Shown piece by piece: positions 14,032 through 21,339 of a DNA stretch of 46,416 bases. The DNA comes from Curvibacter sp. GTDB lineage: Bacteria; Pseudomonadota; Gammaproteobacteria; Burkholderiales; Burkholderiaceae_C. A program made the translations under genes and the position numbers. The notes below the pieces were generated by a model that saw only the letters and a list, made by a program, of their open reading frames with translations, ran no database searches and was not told where the DNA came from. Positions within the stretch are counted from its first letter, which is position 1, and each line of letters begins with the position of its first letter. Location: positions 1 through 46,416 of the forward strand of contig JAHRYV010000025.1 in the NCBI GenBank assembly GCA_020621965.1. The letters are read 5' to 3'.

Positions 14032-15870
14032 ATGTACGTGCGTCTGACGGTGCCGCTGCTGCTGTGCACCCTGCTGGCCGGCTGCGACCTGGTGTCCGCT
14101 ATCTCGACACCGGCCGAAGAGAAGATCAACCGGGCATTCCCCTTGCCGCAGGAACTGCAGGTCGCCCACAAGGCCCTGCAGGAGGCCTTGCAGAGCAATG
14201 CCCCGGCGCAGAAGGCCCAGGCCGCGCTCTATGCCCAGCGCATGAACGAACGGGCCCAGACCTGTACGGCCACGGTTTCGATCGGACGCCTGGACACCAT
14301 CTCCGGCATCCGCCAGAAGGTGGACAACGCCGACTGCTTTGCCAGACAGGACACGGTGCTGGCCGACTGGATCGGTCTGCAGCACCTGGCGCTGGTGCTG
14401 GCCAAGCCGCCGCTGGTGCCCCTGGCCGACCTGCCCGCCAAGACGGCGCTGCCCGACCTGGGCGAACCCGGCGGCGCGATCGCCACGGCCACCGGCGCCA
14501 ATGTGATGGTCATCAAGAGCGGCCAGCGCTTCAACGTCGTCGAACTCCCCGGCGGCAAGTCGATCAACGCGTTCCCGGTCCCCGACCTGAGCTTCAAGCC
14601 CACCCTGCTGTCGGCCAACGGCCGGGTGCTGGCCGTGCCGCTGGGCAGCCGCAATCTGCGCCTGTTCGAGGTGGAGACCGGCGCGGTGCTGTGGGACACG
14701 CAAGCCTATGCCGGCCTGCTGGCCTGGCTGCCCCAGCAGCAGGCCGCCTTGCTGACGCAGTCCAACACGGGCCTGCCCTATCTGCTGGACCTGGGCAGCC
14801 GCCGCATCGATGCCTTCCCCTGGGCCGAAAAGCAGTTGGCCTGGGTCCTGCCCACACCCACGGCCGACGGCAAATACCTGCTCGGCAACAATGCGACCGT
14901 CGCCCTGGTCGAGTTCAAGCGCCAGGGCAGCAGGCTGGAGGCCGCGCCGGTGAAGCAATGGCGCCTGCCCGAGAACCGCAGCATTCAAACCGGCGCCATC
15001 TGGCTGGCCAACGAGGGCAAGCGCTTCATCTACCAGACGGAGCAGGACCTGGGCTGGCTCGATCTGCAGACGGACAGCCAGGGCGTCTGGGCGGTGTCGG
15101 CGCTTGGCGCCCAGGGTTTCACCAAGCTCGATGACCAGCAGATCCTGTTCAGCAGCGCCGGCAACGCCAGCAGTCCGCCAACCCCGTGGGCGCTGGACAT
15201 CCGGCAGGAGACTGTCGGCGTGGTCAAGGATGCCGATGGCGGCGCGTTCCTGCCGCTGTTGCCGCGCGCCGGTTATCTGACGCGCGGCAGCGCCGGCATG
15301 GCCTTGGGCAGCGCGGTGACGCTGGAGGACGCGCAGCCGCTGGCCCAGGTGCTGGCCACGGCGCAGCGGGTCCTGCGCAGCGGCCTGCCACGCGCGGCGG
15401 TGGACGCCATCCGCCGCGGGAACCCGGCCGCGAATGCCGCGCCCCCGGTGTCCGCCGTCAAGCCGCTGTTGCCGGATGTCCCGGCCCATGCGCGCGTGTC
15501 CGTGGTGGGCGTGCACGATTCTGCCGCCAGCGCCAGGGTCGCGGGCGGCAGCTGGCGCCCCGGCGGGGTCACCGTCAACGTGCAGCCGGGCACCACGCCC
15601 CTGGTGCTGGTGCTCAGCAGCCAGGAGCCGGTGAAGTGGCTCGTGCACACCAACGGGCGTAAGCTCGAGGCGGTCCTGATCGCGGGTGACCAGGAATCGG
15701 ATGTCTACGGCACCGGCGACACCAAGGTGCTGAAGATCGGTTCGCGCGCGGTCTACAAGATGGACAGCCCGGACTACGAGCCGCTCAAGCGCGACATTGC
15801 CCGCTACGTCCCCAATCCGGTGCAGTCGTTCCAGGGCAGCTACCGGGGCCAGACCTTCTCGGTCAACTGA
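14032..15870 (+). CDS. Predicted lipoprotein with propeller-like repeats, unknown function
   Basis: 612 residues. A signal peptide of type II ends in the lipobox LLAGC (Cys18), so the mature protein should be lipid-anchored. Residues 35-125 are helical. From about 140 on the sequence shows repeating strands with small hydrophobic turns (GQRFNVVELPGGKSINAF, LRLFEVETGAVLWDT, LPYLLDLGSRRIDAF), as in WD40/PQQ-like propellers. A separate C-terminal beta domain (about 480-612) includes VVGVHDS and PVKWLVHTNGRKLEAVLIAG. I do not recognise the family. The ATG at 14032 follows GGGAG; upstream codons in frame lack a signal sequence. It stands alone as a transcription unit. Confidence 0.8.
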   Translation: MYVRLTVPLLLCTLLAGCDLVSAISTPAEEKINRAFPLPQELQVAHKALQEALQSNAPAQKAQAALYAQRMNERAQTCTATVSIGRLDTISGIRQKVDNADCFARQDTVLADWIGLQHLALVLAKPPLVPLADLPAKTALPDLGEPGGAIATATGANVMVIKSGQRFNVVELPGGKSINAFPVPDLSFKPTLLSANGRVLAVPLGSRNLRLFEVETGAVLWDTQAYAGLLAWLPQQQAALLTQSNTGLPYLLDLGSRRIDAFPWAEKQLAWVLPTPTADGKYLLGNNATVALVEFKRQGSRLEAAPVKQWRLPENRSIQTGAIWLANEGKRFIYQTEQDLGWLDLQTDSQGVWAVSALGAQGFTKLDDQQILFSSAGNASSPPTPWALDIRQETVGVVKDADGGAFLPLLPRAGYLTRGSAGMALGSAVTLEDAQPLAQVLATAQRVLRSGLPRAAVDAIRRGNPAANAAPPVSAVKPLLPDVPAHARVSVVGVHDSAASARVAGGSWRPGGVTVNVQPGTTPLVLVLSSQEPVKWLVHTNGRKLEAVLIAGDQESDVYGTGDTKVLKIGSRAVYKMDSPDYEPLKRDIARYVPNPVQSFQGSYRGQTFSVN

Positions 15871-15952
15871 GCCCTCCGCCGGCACCCTGCGTTCTGCCGT
15901 ACCATGGCGGGCACAGGTCCCATTTCGAGACCGATGATTCCATGGAGGTCCT

Positions 15953-16093
15953 ATGGCCAAAGGTGAACAGCGCAGCAACAAGATGGCGAAGAAACCCAAG
16001 AAGGACACCGCGCCGCCCAAGAACTCCACCTCGGACCGGCCCATGGCGCCGACCACCGCGGTGATTCCGCGCGGCAAGGACAAGAACAAATAG
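15953..16093 (+). CDS. Small basic lysine-rich protein, 46 residues
   Basis: ATG 15953 is preceded by GGAGG (15944-15948) at ideal distance. The product starts MAKGEQRSNKMAKKPKKD and ends IPRGKDKNK, with a disordered, highly basic composition (about 13 Lys/Arg of 46) and no hydrophobic segment. I recall similar short MAKGxQRSNK proteins in Burkholderiales, but no function is known. Nucleic-acid binding is a guess from charge. The strong ribosome binding site and host-like codon use support it as a real gene despite its size. Confidence 0.75.
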   Translation: MAKGEQRSNKMAKKPKKDTAPPKNSTSDRPMAPTTAVIPRGKDKNK

Positions 16094-16203
16094 TCCGTCC
16101 ACCGGCGACCCGTCGCCGGATGGCGCTGCCGCCGGGCCCCGGCAAGGCCTGGTGGATGTGAAATGGGGCCGTCCGTTTGGGGCGTCCTCCGGGAGAGCTC
16201 ATC

Positions 16204-17274
16204 ATGAATCGACCCTGCAACATCCTCATCCTCGGCGCGTCCTACGGTTCGCTGCTGGGCATCAAGCTGGTCATGGCCGGCCACCAGGTCACGCTGGTCT
16301 GCCTGCCCGGTGAGGCGGAGCTGATCAACCGTGAGGGCATCCGCGTGCGCCTGCCCGTCAAGGGCCGCGCGGGCCTGGTAGAGCTGGATTCGCGCCGCTG
16401 GCCGGGCCTGTTGAAGGCCGCCGGCCCGGCCGAGGTGAAACCGGCCGACTACGAGCTGGTGGGCCTGGCCATGCAGGAGCCGCAGTACCGCAGCCCCGGC
16501 GTGCGCGAGCTGCTCGACGCGGTGGCAACCAGCCGCGTGCCCTGCATGTCCATCATGAACATGCCGCCCCTGCCCTACCTGGCGCGCCTGCCCGGCGTGT
16601 CCACGCAGGCCTGCCGCGGCGCCTACACCGACCCCACGGTGTGGGACCGCTTCGACCCGGCGACCATGACGCTGTGCAGCCCGGACCCGCAGGCCTTCCG
16701 CCCGCCGGAGGAGCCGCTCAACGTGCTGCAGGTGCGCCTGCCCACCAACTTCAAGGCCGCGCGCTTCGAGTCCGACGCGCACACCGCCATGCTGCGCCGC
16801 CTGCAGGCCGACATCGAGGCGATCCGCCTGGAGGTGGACGGGCAGAAGATCGAGCTGCCGGTGAAGCTCAAGGTGCACGACTCGGTCTTCGTGCCGCTGG
16901 CCAAGTGGAGCATGCTGCTGGCCGGCAACTACCGCTGCGTGACGCCGCAGGGCATACGCTCGATCAAGGACGCGGTGCACACCGACCTGGCCGCTGCGCG
17001 CGCCGTCTACGACTGGGTCAGCGCGCTGTGCAAGTCGCTGGGCGCCACCGATGAGGACCTGGTGCCCTTCGAGAAATACGCCGCCGCGGCGCAAGGGCTG
17101 GCCAGCCCGTCGTCGGCCGCGCGCGCCCTGTACGGCGGTGCGCCCAACATCGAACGCGTGGACCGGCTGGTGCAGTCCATCGCCGCGCACAAGGGCTTGC
17201 GCAACGCCGCCGTGGATGAGGTGGTGGCGCTGGTCGATGCGCAGCTGGAGCGCAACCGCGCGGCGAAGAAGTAA
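16204..17274 (+). CDS. Ketopantoate reductase-like oxidoreductase (ApbA/PanE family)
   Basis: 356 residues. The N-terminal Rossmann fold is clear: ILILGASYGSLLGIKLVMAG (7-26) followed by a beta strand ending VTLVCLP. The rest resembles the helical ApbA/PanE C-terminal domain, with LKVHDSVFVPLAKWSMLLAGNY as the part that normally holds the catalytic Lys/Asn region. The protein is longer than PanE (about 300), so it is a family member with a different, unknown substrate. ATG 16204 follows GGGAGAG. The in-frame ATG at 16177 has no ribosome binding site. It is probably monocistronic. Confidence 0.8.
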   Translation: MNRPCNILILGASYGSLLGIKLVMAGHQVTLVCLPGEAELINREGIRVRLPVKGRAGLVELDSRRWPGLLKAAGPAEVKPADYELVGLAMQEPQYRSPGVRELLDAVATSRVPCMSIMNMPPLPYLARLPGVSTQACRGAYTDPTVWDRFDPATMTLCSPDPQAFRPPEEPLNVLQVRLPTNFKAARFESDAHTAMLRRLQADIEAIRLEVDGQKIELPVKLKVHDSVFVPLAKWSMLLAGNYRCVTPQGIRSIKDAVHTDLAAARAVYDWVSALCKSLGATDEDLVPFEKYAAAAQGLASPSSAARALYGGAPNIERVDRLVQSIAAHKGLRNAAVDEVVALVDAQLERNRAAKK

Positions 17275-17290
17275 GCCGCGCCCGCCGCCG

Positions 17291-17305
17291 ACCTTTACCA
17301 AAGGT
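17291..17305. repeat. Short inverted repeat between genes
   Basis: ACCTTT-ACC-AAAGGT is a perfect 6-bp inverted repeat 17 bases after the stop of the ketopantoate-reductase-like gene and 68 bases before the glycine-zipper gene. It could be an operator of the latter; there is no T-tract for a terminator. Confidence 0.35.
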
Positions 17306-17372
17306 ACACGCACGGCCGGTCGGCTAGGCGCCGCCTTGCCGCGTTGAATGGTGACTCTTCAGGAGCAAGACC

Positions 17373-18095
17373 ATGAAGCGGACGATAGTTTTGACCGCCA
17401 GCCTGCTGGCCGCCGGCCTGTGTGCCGCGCAGGAAGAAGGCCTGGTGATTTCCTCCACCCCCGTGGTGCAGCAGGTGCCCGTGCCAAGGCAGGTCTGCAG
17501 CAGTGAGCAGGTGGCCGTGCAGCAACCCAGAAGCGGCGCGGGCGCGGCTATCGGCGCCATCGCCGGCGGCATCGTCGGCAACGCGGCCGGCCATGGCTCG
17601 GGGGCGGCCACGGTGCTGGGGGCCATGGGCGGCGCCATCATCGGCGACCGCATCGAGGACGCGCCACCGGTCGAACTGCGCGACGTGCAGCGCTGCGGCG
17701 TGCAGACCGTCTACGAGAACCGCACGGTCGGCTACGACGTGGAGTACGAATACGGCGGCAAGCGCTACCGCACGCAACTGCCCTACGACCCGGGCCAGAC
17801 CATTGCGCTGCGCGTGTCACCGGCCGATCTGGGCGAACCCGGCGCCCCGCCGCCCCAGCCCATCATCCAGACGCAGCCGGTGTATGTGCCGCCGGTGGTG
17901 TATGCCCCGCCGGTCTATTACGTGCGGCCCTACCCCTACTACGTCTACCCGCCGGTGGGCGTGCAGCTGCGCTGGGGCAACTACTGGGGCGCCCATCCGC
18001 GCTACTACCCGCCGCGTTACGCCCCGCGGCCCTCGCCCCGTCCCCAGCCGCCCGGGCCACCGCCACGCGAAGCGCCCCACCTGGGCCGGCCCTGA
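17373..18095 (+). CDS. Glycine-zipper 2TM domain envelope protein
   Basis: 240 residues. A signal peptide (about 1-19, ending LCAAQ) is followed by a glycine-zipper block at 55-93 (GAGAAIGAIAGGIVGN and GAATVLGAMGGAIIG), matching the rickettsial 17-kDa antigen-like domain that inserts in membranes. A compact domain with YEYGGKRYRTQLPYDPGQ follows. The last 70 residues are rich in Pro and Tyr (PVYVPPVVYAPPVYYVRPYP) and probably extended. CAGGAG lies upstream of ATG 17373. Such proteins are located in the envelope; their function is mostly unknown. Confidence 0.87.
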   Translation: MKRTIVLTASLLAAGLCAAQEEGLVISSTPVVQQVPVPRQVCSSEQVAVQQPRSGAGAAIGAIAGGIVGNAAGHGSGAATVLGAMGGAIIGDRIEDAPPVELRDVQRCGVQTVYENRTVGYDVEYEYGGKRYRTQLPYDPGQTIALRVSPADLGEPGAPPPQPIIQTQPVYVPPVVYAPPVYYVRPYPYYVYPPVGVQLRWGNYWGAHPRYYPPRYAPRPSPRPQPPGPPPREAPHLGRP

Positions 18096-18260
18096 GCGCC
18101 GCCGGATGCGCCTCTGACGTGCCGCATGCCGGCGCGGCCCGGCGCACCGATTCATGACGCCACGCAGATGCTCCTGATTTGATAGCACCCTGGCCTTGTC
18201 CTGGCGAGACATGGGCCCATTCGGGGCCGCCTAGAATCAGGGCGACCCCATTCCCGCCCC

Positions 18261-18554
18261 ATGAAATCGAACGACACGCCTCTCTTCTTCACCGGCCGCA
18301 CCGAAGCCTTCGGTGAACAGTTCGATGCCTGGCCCGACCGGCCGCTGCTGCACTCGATGGAACAGGGCGGCGTCAGCTGGCCCAGTTCCTGCCGCAACGG
18401 CACCTGCCGCACCTGCATCGGTCAGCTCGTCAGCGGCACGGTACGCTACGAGATCGAATGGCCGGGCCTGACGAAGGAAGAGCAGGAGGAAGGCTACGTC
18501 CTGCCCTGCGTGGCCCACCCTTGTTCGGACGTGGTGCTGAAGGAGGGCTACTGA
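18261..18554 (+). CDS. 2Fe-2S ferredoxin-type protein
   Basis: 97 residues. CRNGTCRTC supplies Cys44, Cys49 and Cys52 in the C-x4-C-x2-C spacing of plant-type [2Fe-2S] ferredoxins, and LPCVAHPCSD supplies Cys83 as the fourth ligand (Cys88 is extra). The fold is a single small electron-transfer domain with no fused reductase. A TAGAAT element at 18232-18237 could be the -10. It converges on the DHH phosphoesterase gene, whose stop is 4 bases away. The electron partner is unknown. Confidence 0.92.
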   Translation: MKSNDTPLFFTGRTEAFGEQFDAWPDRPLLHSMEQGGVSWPSSCRNGTCRTCIGQLVSGTVRYEIEWPGLTKEEQEEGYVLPCVAHPCSDVVLKEGY

Positions 18555-18558
18555 ACGC

Positions 18559-19470
18559 TCAGGCCTGCAGCGTGCCGCGCAGCAGCTCGGGCAGGCGCTC
18601 CGCGCCCATGCGAAAGCCGCAGGCCTGGGCGTGGCCGCCGCCGCCCATGCTCTCGGCCAGGGGGATGCAGTCGTAACCCCGCTGCGAGCGCAGGCCGACC
18701 TTGATGAGGCCGCCCTTGCTGGCGCTCCACAGCAGGGCAAAGGTGCCGCTTTTCTTCGAGAGCATTTCGCCGACCAGGCTGTGGAACATGCCCGGGGCGT
18801 TGACCATGAGCCCTTGCTGGCCGTTGAAGCTGACCGGCTCGGCGCCGGCGGCGATGTCCTCACAGAGCTTGCAGAACTTGGCGTCCATGGCCTGGCCGCG
18901 CAACATGAACTCGGCCAACTCCTCGGCCGAGAAGGACGCGATCTGCGCCCAGCGCTCGAAGTCCATGGGCTCCATGTCCAGCGCGGCCAGGAAGCCGGCG
19001 CTCTCGGGGTACTGCCAGACCCAGATGTCGCGGTCTTCGATGTAACGCACCAGATCCGGCAGTGCGCGGTCGGTCTGGAAGAAGTCCCAGGCCAGGCGCG
19101 CACCGGACTTGCCCATGTCGAAGTGCACCACGCCGCAGCGGCAGGAGAAGCCGCTGAGCTTGTCGGCCGCGCTCTTGTGGTGATCCAGCAAGACCAGCTT
19201 GGCCGCGCGCTGCTCGATGGCCTGCATGATCTCGGGCGCAAAGGAGAAGTCCAGCACGTAGACGGCGCGGCCCTCCAGCGCCGGCAGGTCGGCCACAGTC
19301 TTGATGTCGCCATGGTCGCAGGGGCAGAACTCGGCCCGGCCCTCGTAATAGAGCCAGGCCGCCAGCGCAGCGCCAAAGCCGTCGGCGCAACGCGCGTGAT
19401 AGAGGATCAGCGGGGACGGGTCCTGGCGGTCGGGGTGGACCAGCAGTTGCTGGGGCAGCGAGATCTTCAT
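18559..19470 (-). CDS. DHH-family phosphoesterase
   Basis: 303 residues. ILYHARCADGFGAALAAW (22-39) is motif I, VYVLDFSF holds D74, and LLDHHKSA (94-101) is the DHH motif; these bind the metals. The C-terminal DHHA1-like end has ESMGGGGHAQACGFRM, which closes the active site. Related proteins act on short oligonucleotides, cyclic dinucleotide products or single-stranded DNA; the exact substrate here is unknown. ATG 19470 overlaps the stop of the YlqF-type gene by 4 bases, so the two are translationally coupled. Confidence 0.9.
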   Translation of the reverse strand: MKISLPQQLLVHPDRQDPSPLILYHARCADGFGAALAAWLYYEGRAEFCPCDHGDIKTVADLPALEGRAVYVLDFSFAPEIMQAIEQRAAKLVLLDHHKSAADKLSGFSCRCGVVHFDMGKSGARLAWDFFQTDRALPDLVRYIEDRDIWVWQYPESAGFLAALDMEPMDFERWAQIASFSAEELAEFMLRGQAMDAKFCKLCEDIAAGAEPVSFNGQQGLMVNAPGMFHSLVGEMLSKKSGTFALLWSASKGGLIKVGLRSQRGYDCIPLAESMGGGGHAQACGFRMGAERLPELLRGTLQA

Positions 19471-20456
19471 CGGGCGGGTTTCCTGGAACGGGGCGCAGCC
19501 TGGGCAGGCGCGGATTTCTTCGTGGCGGGTTTCGTACGGATGTGGCCTTCGCGCTTGAGCTCGTCCTTGCGCAGCTGGCGCTCGGCGTCGAGCTTCCGGC
19601 CTTCGGCCAGCCATTGGGCAAACTCGGCCGGCGTCTCCAGCGTGATGCGACCCAGCGCGCCACTGCGGAAGTCGTGGATCAGCAGCTCGGCGGCCTTCTG
19701 CAGGTTCACCTTGCCACCGGCGGCCAGCGCGCCACGGCTGCGGCCGATAGCCTCCAGCAAGGCGTCACTCTGCAGCGCCTCCCAGTCCTTGAGCGCGTAG
19801 CGCGCGGCCAGCTCGGCAGGGTAGTTGGGCTTGAGGTAGTCCAGCAGTTCCAGCGCCACTTCCTGGTCGTCAAAAGCGTTGCGACCCACGGCGCCGCTGG
19901 CGGCCAGGTTGTAGCCGCTTTGCGCGACGATGATGCGCGGCCACAGCATGCCCGGCGTATCGTAGAGATAGAAGCCGTCTTCCAGCACGATGCGCTGCTC
20001 GTTGCGGGTGACACCGGCTTCATCCGCGGCTTTGGCGGCGCTCTTGCCCACCAGCCGGTTGATCAGCGTGGACTTGCCCACGTTGGGGATGCCGCAGATC
20101 ATCACGCGCAGCGGGCGCGCCAGGCTCTCGCCGCGTGTGGGGGCCAGCTCCCTGCAGGGGGCGATCAGGCGCTTGGCGGCATTGCCGTCGGTGGTGTCCA
20201 GGGCGATGGCGCGGGTGCCCTCGCGGCCGTTGTAGTGGGCCAGCCAGAGCGCGGTGCGCGCCGGATCGGCCAGGTCCTGCTTGTTCAGCACCTTGAGGCT
20301 GGGCCGCTTGCTGGTCAGCGAGGCCAGCATGGGGTTGGCGCTGGAGCCGGGCAGGCGCGCGTCGACCATCTCGATGACCACATCAATGTGCTTGATGCGC
20401 TCTTCGAGCGTCTTTTTGGTCAGGTGCATGTGACCTGGGAACCACTGGACGGCCAT
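19467..20456 (-). CDS. ylqF: Ribosome biogenesis GTPase YlqF/RbgA type
   Basis: 329 residues with the circularly permuted GTPase order G4-G5-G1-G2-G3: NKQD at 58-61, GIPNVGKST at 122-130 and DTPG at 166-169. MAVQWFPGHM is the family's N-terminal signature. The C-terminal domain (about 205-285) matches the RbgA helical domain, and the tail is rich in Lys, Arg and Ala. RbgA assists late 50S assembly in Bacillus subtilis; a similar role is expected here. The start at 20456 is set by this N-terminal signature. It precedes the DHH gene in a two-gene operon, and its upstream region borders the hairpin element. Confidence 0.93.
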   Translation of the reverse strand: MAVQWFPGHMHLTKKTLEERIKHIDVVIEMVDARLPGSSANPMLASLTSKRPSLKVLNKQDLADPARTALWLAHYNGREGTRAIALDTTDGNAAKRLIAPCRELAPTRGESLARPLRVMICGIPNVGKSTLINRLVGKSAAKAADEAGVTRNEQRIVLEDGFYLYDTPGMLWPRIIVAQSGYNLAASGAVGRNAFDDQEVALELLDYLKPNYPAELAARYALKDWEALQSDALLEAIGRSRGALAAGGKVNLQKAAELLIHDFRSGALGRITLETPAEFAQWLAEGRKLDAERQLRKDELKREGHIRTKPATKKSAPAQAAPRSRKPAR

Positions 20457-20544
20457 GGCGGGGGATTGTGTTCGTGTTGGGGATGAAGGGGAGATTGTCG
20501 CCGAGACGGGTTGGTATCTGGAGAAGCAACTGCTTTCGTGGCAG

Positions 20545-21046
20545 GCCGGGTCTCGCCCCGGCAGGCGACTCACTTTCTCTTGTTTCGCCAAGAGAAAGTA
20601 AGCAAAGAGAAGGCGAGCCGAAGTCAGGGCCCCTGCGGGGTACCTTGCGCTGCTCGCATCGGGCGGGGTCGGGCTAAACTCGCTGCGCTCAAACAACGCC
20701 CGCCCTGATCCGCCCGCTGCTGCGCTGCTCAGCCCTGCCACACGGCATAGGGAACCGAACAGCCGAACCCCACAAGGACGCGCCATGGCGCGTCCTTGTG
20801 GTCTTGGTATTTGGTATTCGGTTTCCACCGCCGTGTGCGGAGGCGAGTAGCGCAGGCCAGGGCGGAAAAAGAAGTGCAGATGTCTGAGCCCGCAGGGCGA
20901 GTTTCTGCACTTTCCGCCCTGGCCGAGCAACGCAGCGTGCCCTGCGCGCAGCGCAGGGACGACGCACCCGGCTCGCCTTTTCTTTGGTGACTTTCTTTTG
21001 GCGAAGCAAAAGAAAGTCACTGCCCTGTCGGGGGCACATCCCGACA
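20545..21046. repeat. Gene-free symmetrical element of nested hairpins
   Basis: This 502-base stretch fills most of the gap between ylqF (20456) and the gene at 21103. Its outer hairpins are GCCGGG/CCCGGC (20545-20562) and TGTCGGG/CCCGACA (21026-21046). Inside them lie purine-pyrimidine hairpins: ACTTTCTCTTG/CAAGAGAAAGT (20572-20599) and GTGACTTTCTTTTG/CAAAAGAAAGTCAC (20987-21020). Next come terminal repeats GGCGAGCC (20612-20619) and GGCTCGCC (20970-20977). The centre has a perfect 32-base palindrome (20770-20801) and a hairpin with 20-bp arms (20856-20923). Reading frames through it are low-complexity and change with strand. I recall similar elements dispersed in Comamonadaceae genomes. A non-autonomous mobile repeat or a structured RNA are both possible. 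Confidence 0.75.
20770..20801. repeat. Perfect 32-base palindrome
   Basis: Each half is CCACAAGGACGCGCCA and its exact reverse complement, with no spacer, centred between 20785 and 20786. Flanking bases (CACACGGC upstream, GCCGTGTG downstream at about 20833) extend the symmetry. It forms the middle of the hairpin element. Confidence 0.85.
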
Positions 21047-21090
21047 ATGCCACGCCAGCGAAAAAGACGCGAAGTAGAAAAGCAGGCGGG

Positions 21091-21096
21091 GATAAT
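21091..21096 (+). promoter_or_regulatory. -10-like GATAAT directly before a start codon
   Basis: GATAAT ends 6 bases before ATG 21103 and no Shine-Dalgarno sequence is present; the transcript would be leaderless. It sits just outside the hairpin element. Confidence 0.45.
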
Positions 21097-21102
21097 CACC
21101 CC

Positions 21103-21339
21103 ATGACCAACCCCGCCGACAAGAAAGAAGCCCAGGCCCGCAAAGCCGACCAGGACCTGCTGTTCAAGGGCCTCGTGATTGCCCTGATCGGCGTGGCCAT
21201 CCTGCTGGGACCGCACTTCGCACGCTCGCCAGCCGTGCAGGAACTGCTGGGCGGCGGCGCTGTGGTGGGCTGGTTCGCCCTGGTCCTGGGTCTGGCCTTG
21301 TTAGGCCGCTACTACCTGCGCCGCCGCGCGCGTGGGTAG
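21103..21339 (+). CDS. Small two-helix membrane protein
   Basis: 78 residues: a charged N-terminus (MTNPADKKEAQARKADQD), two transmembrane helices (about 20-38 and 50-70) and a basic RYYLRRRARG end. I do not recognise the family. Its last 39 bases overlap the 3' end of gshA on the opposite strand, so both genes use the same DNA for their C-termini. Start 21103 is chosen because the sequence upstream belongs to the hairpin element. Confidence 0.7.
   Translation: MTNPADKKEAQARKADQDLLFKGLVIALIGVAILLGPHFARSPAVQELLGGGAVVGWFALVLGLALLGRYYLRRRARG

Noticed and set aside
13867..17313. A very long open frame (over 1100 codons) on the minus strand
   Set aside because: It runs antisense to the lipoprotein and ketopantoate-reductase-like genes, is full of His, Arg, Gly and Gln, and has no family sequence. 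Long antisense frames are expected in high-GC DNA.
20468..20990. Several frames of 60-80 codons or more inside the hairpin element
   Set aside because: Their sequences follow from the palindromes, appear on both strands and show no conserved protein pattern or ribosome binding site.
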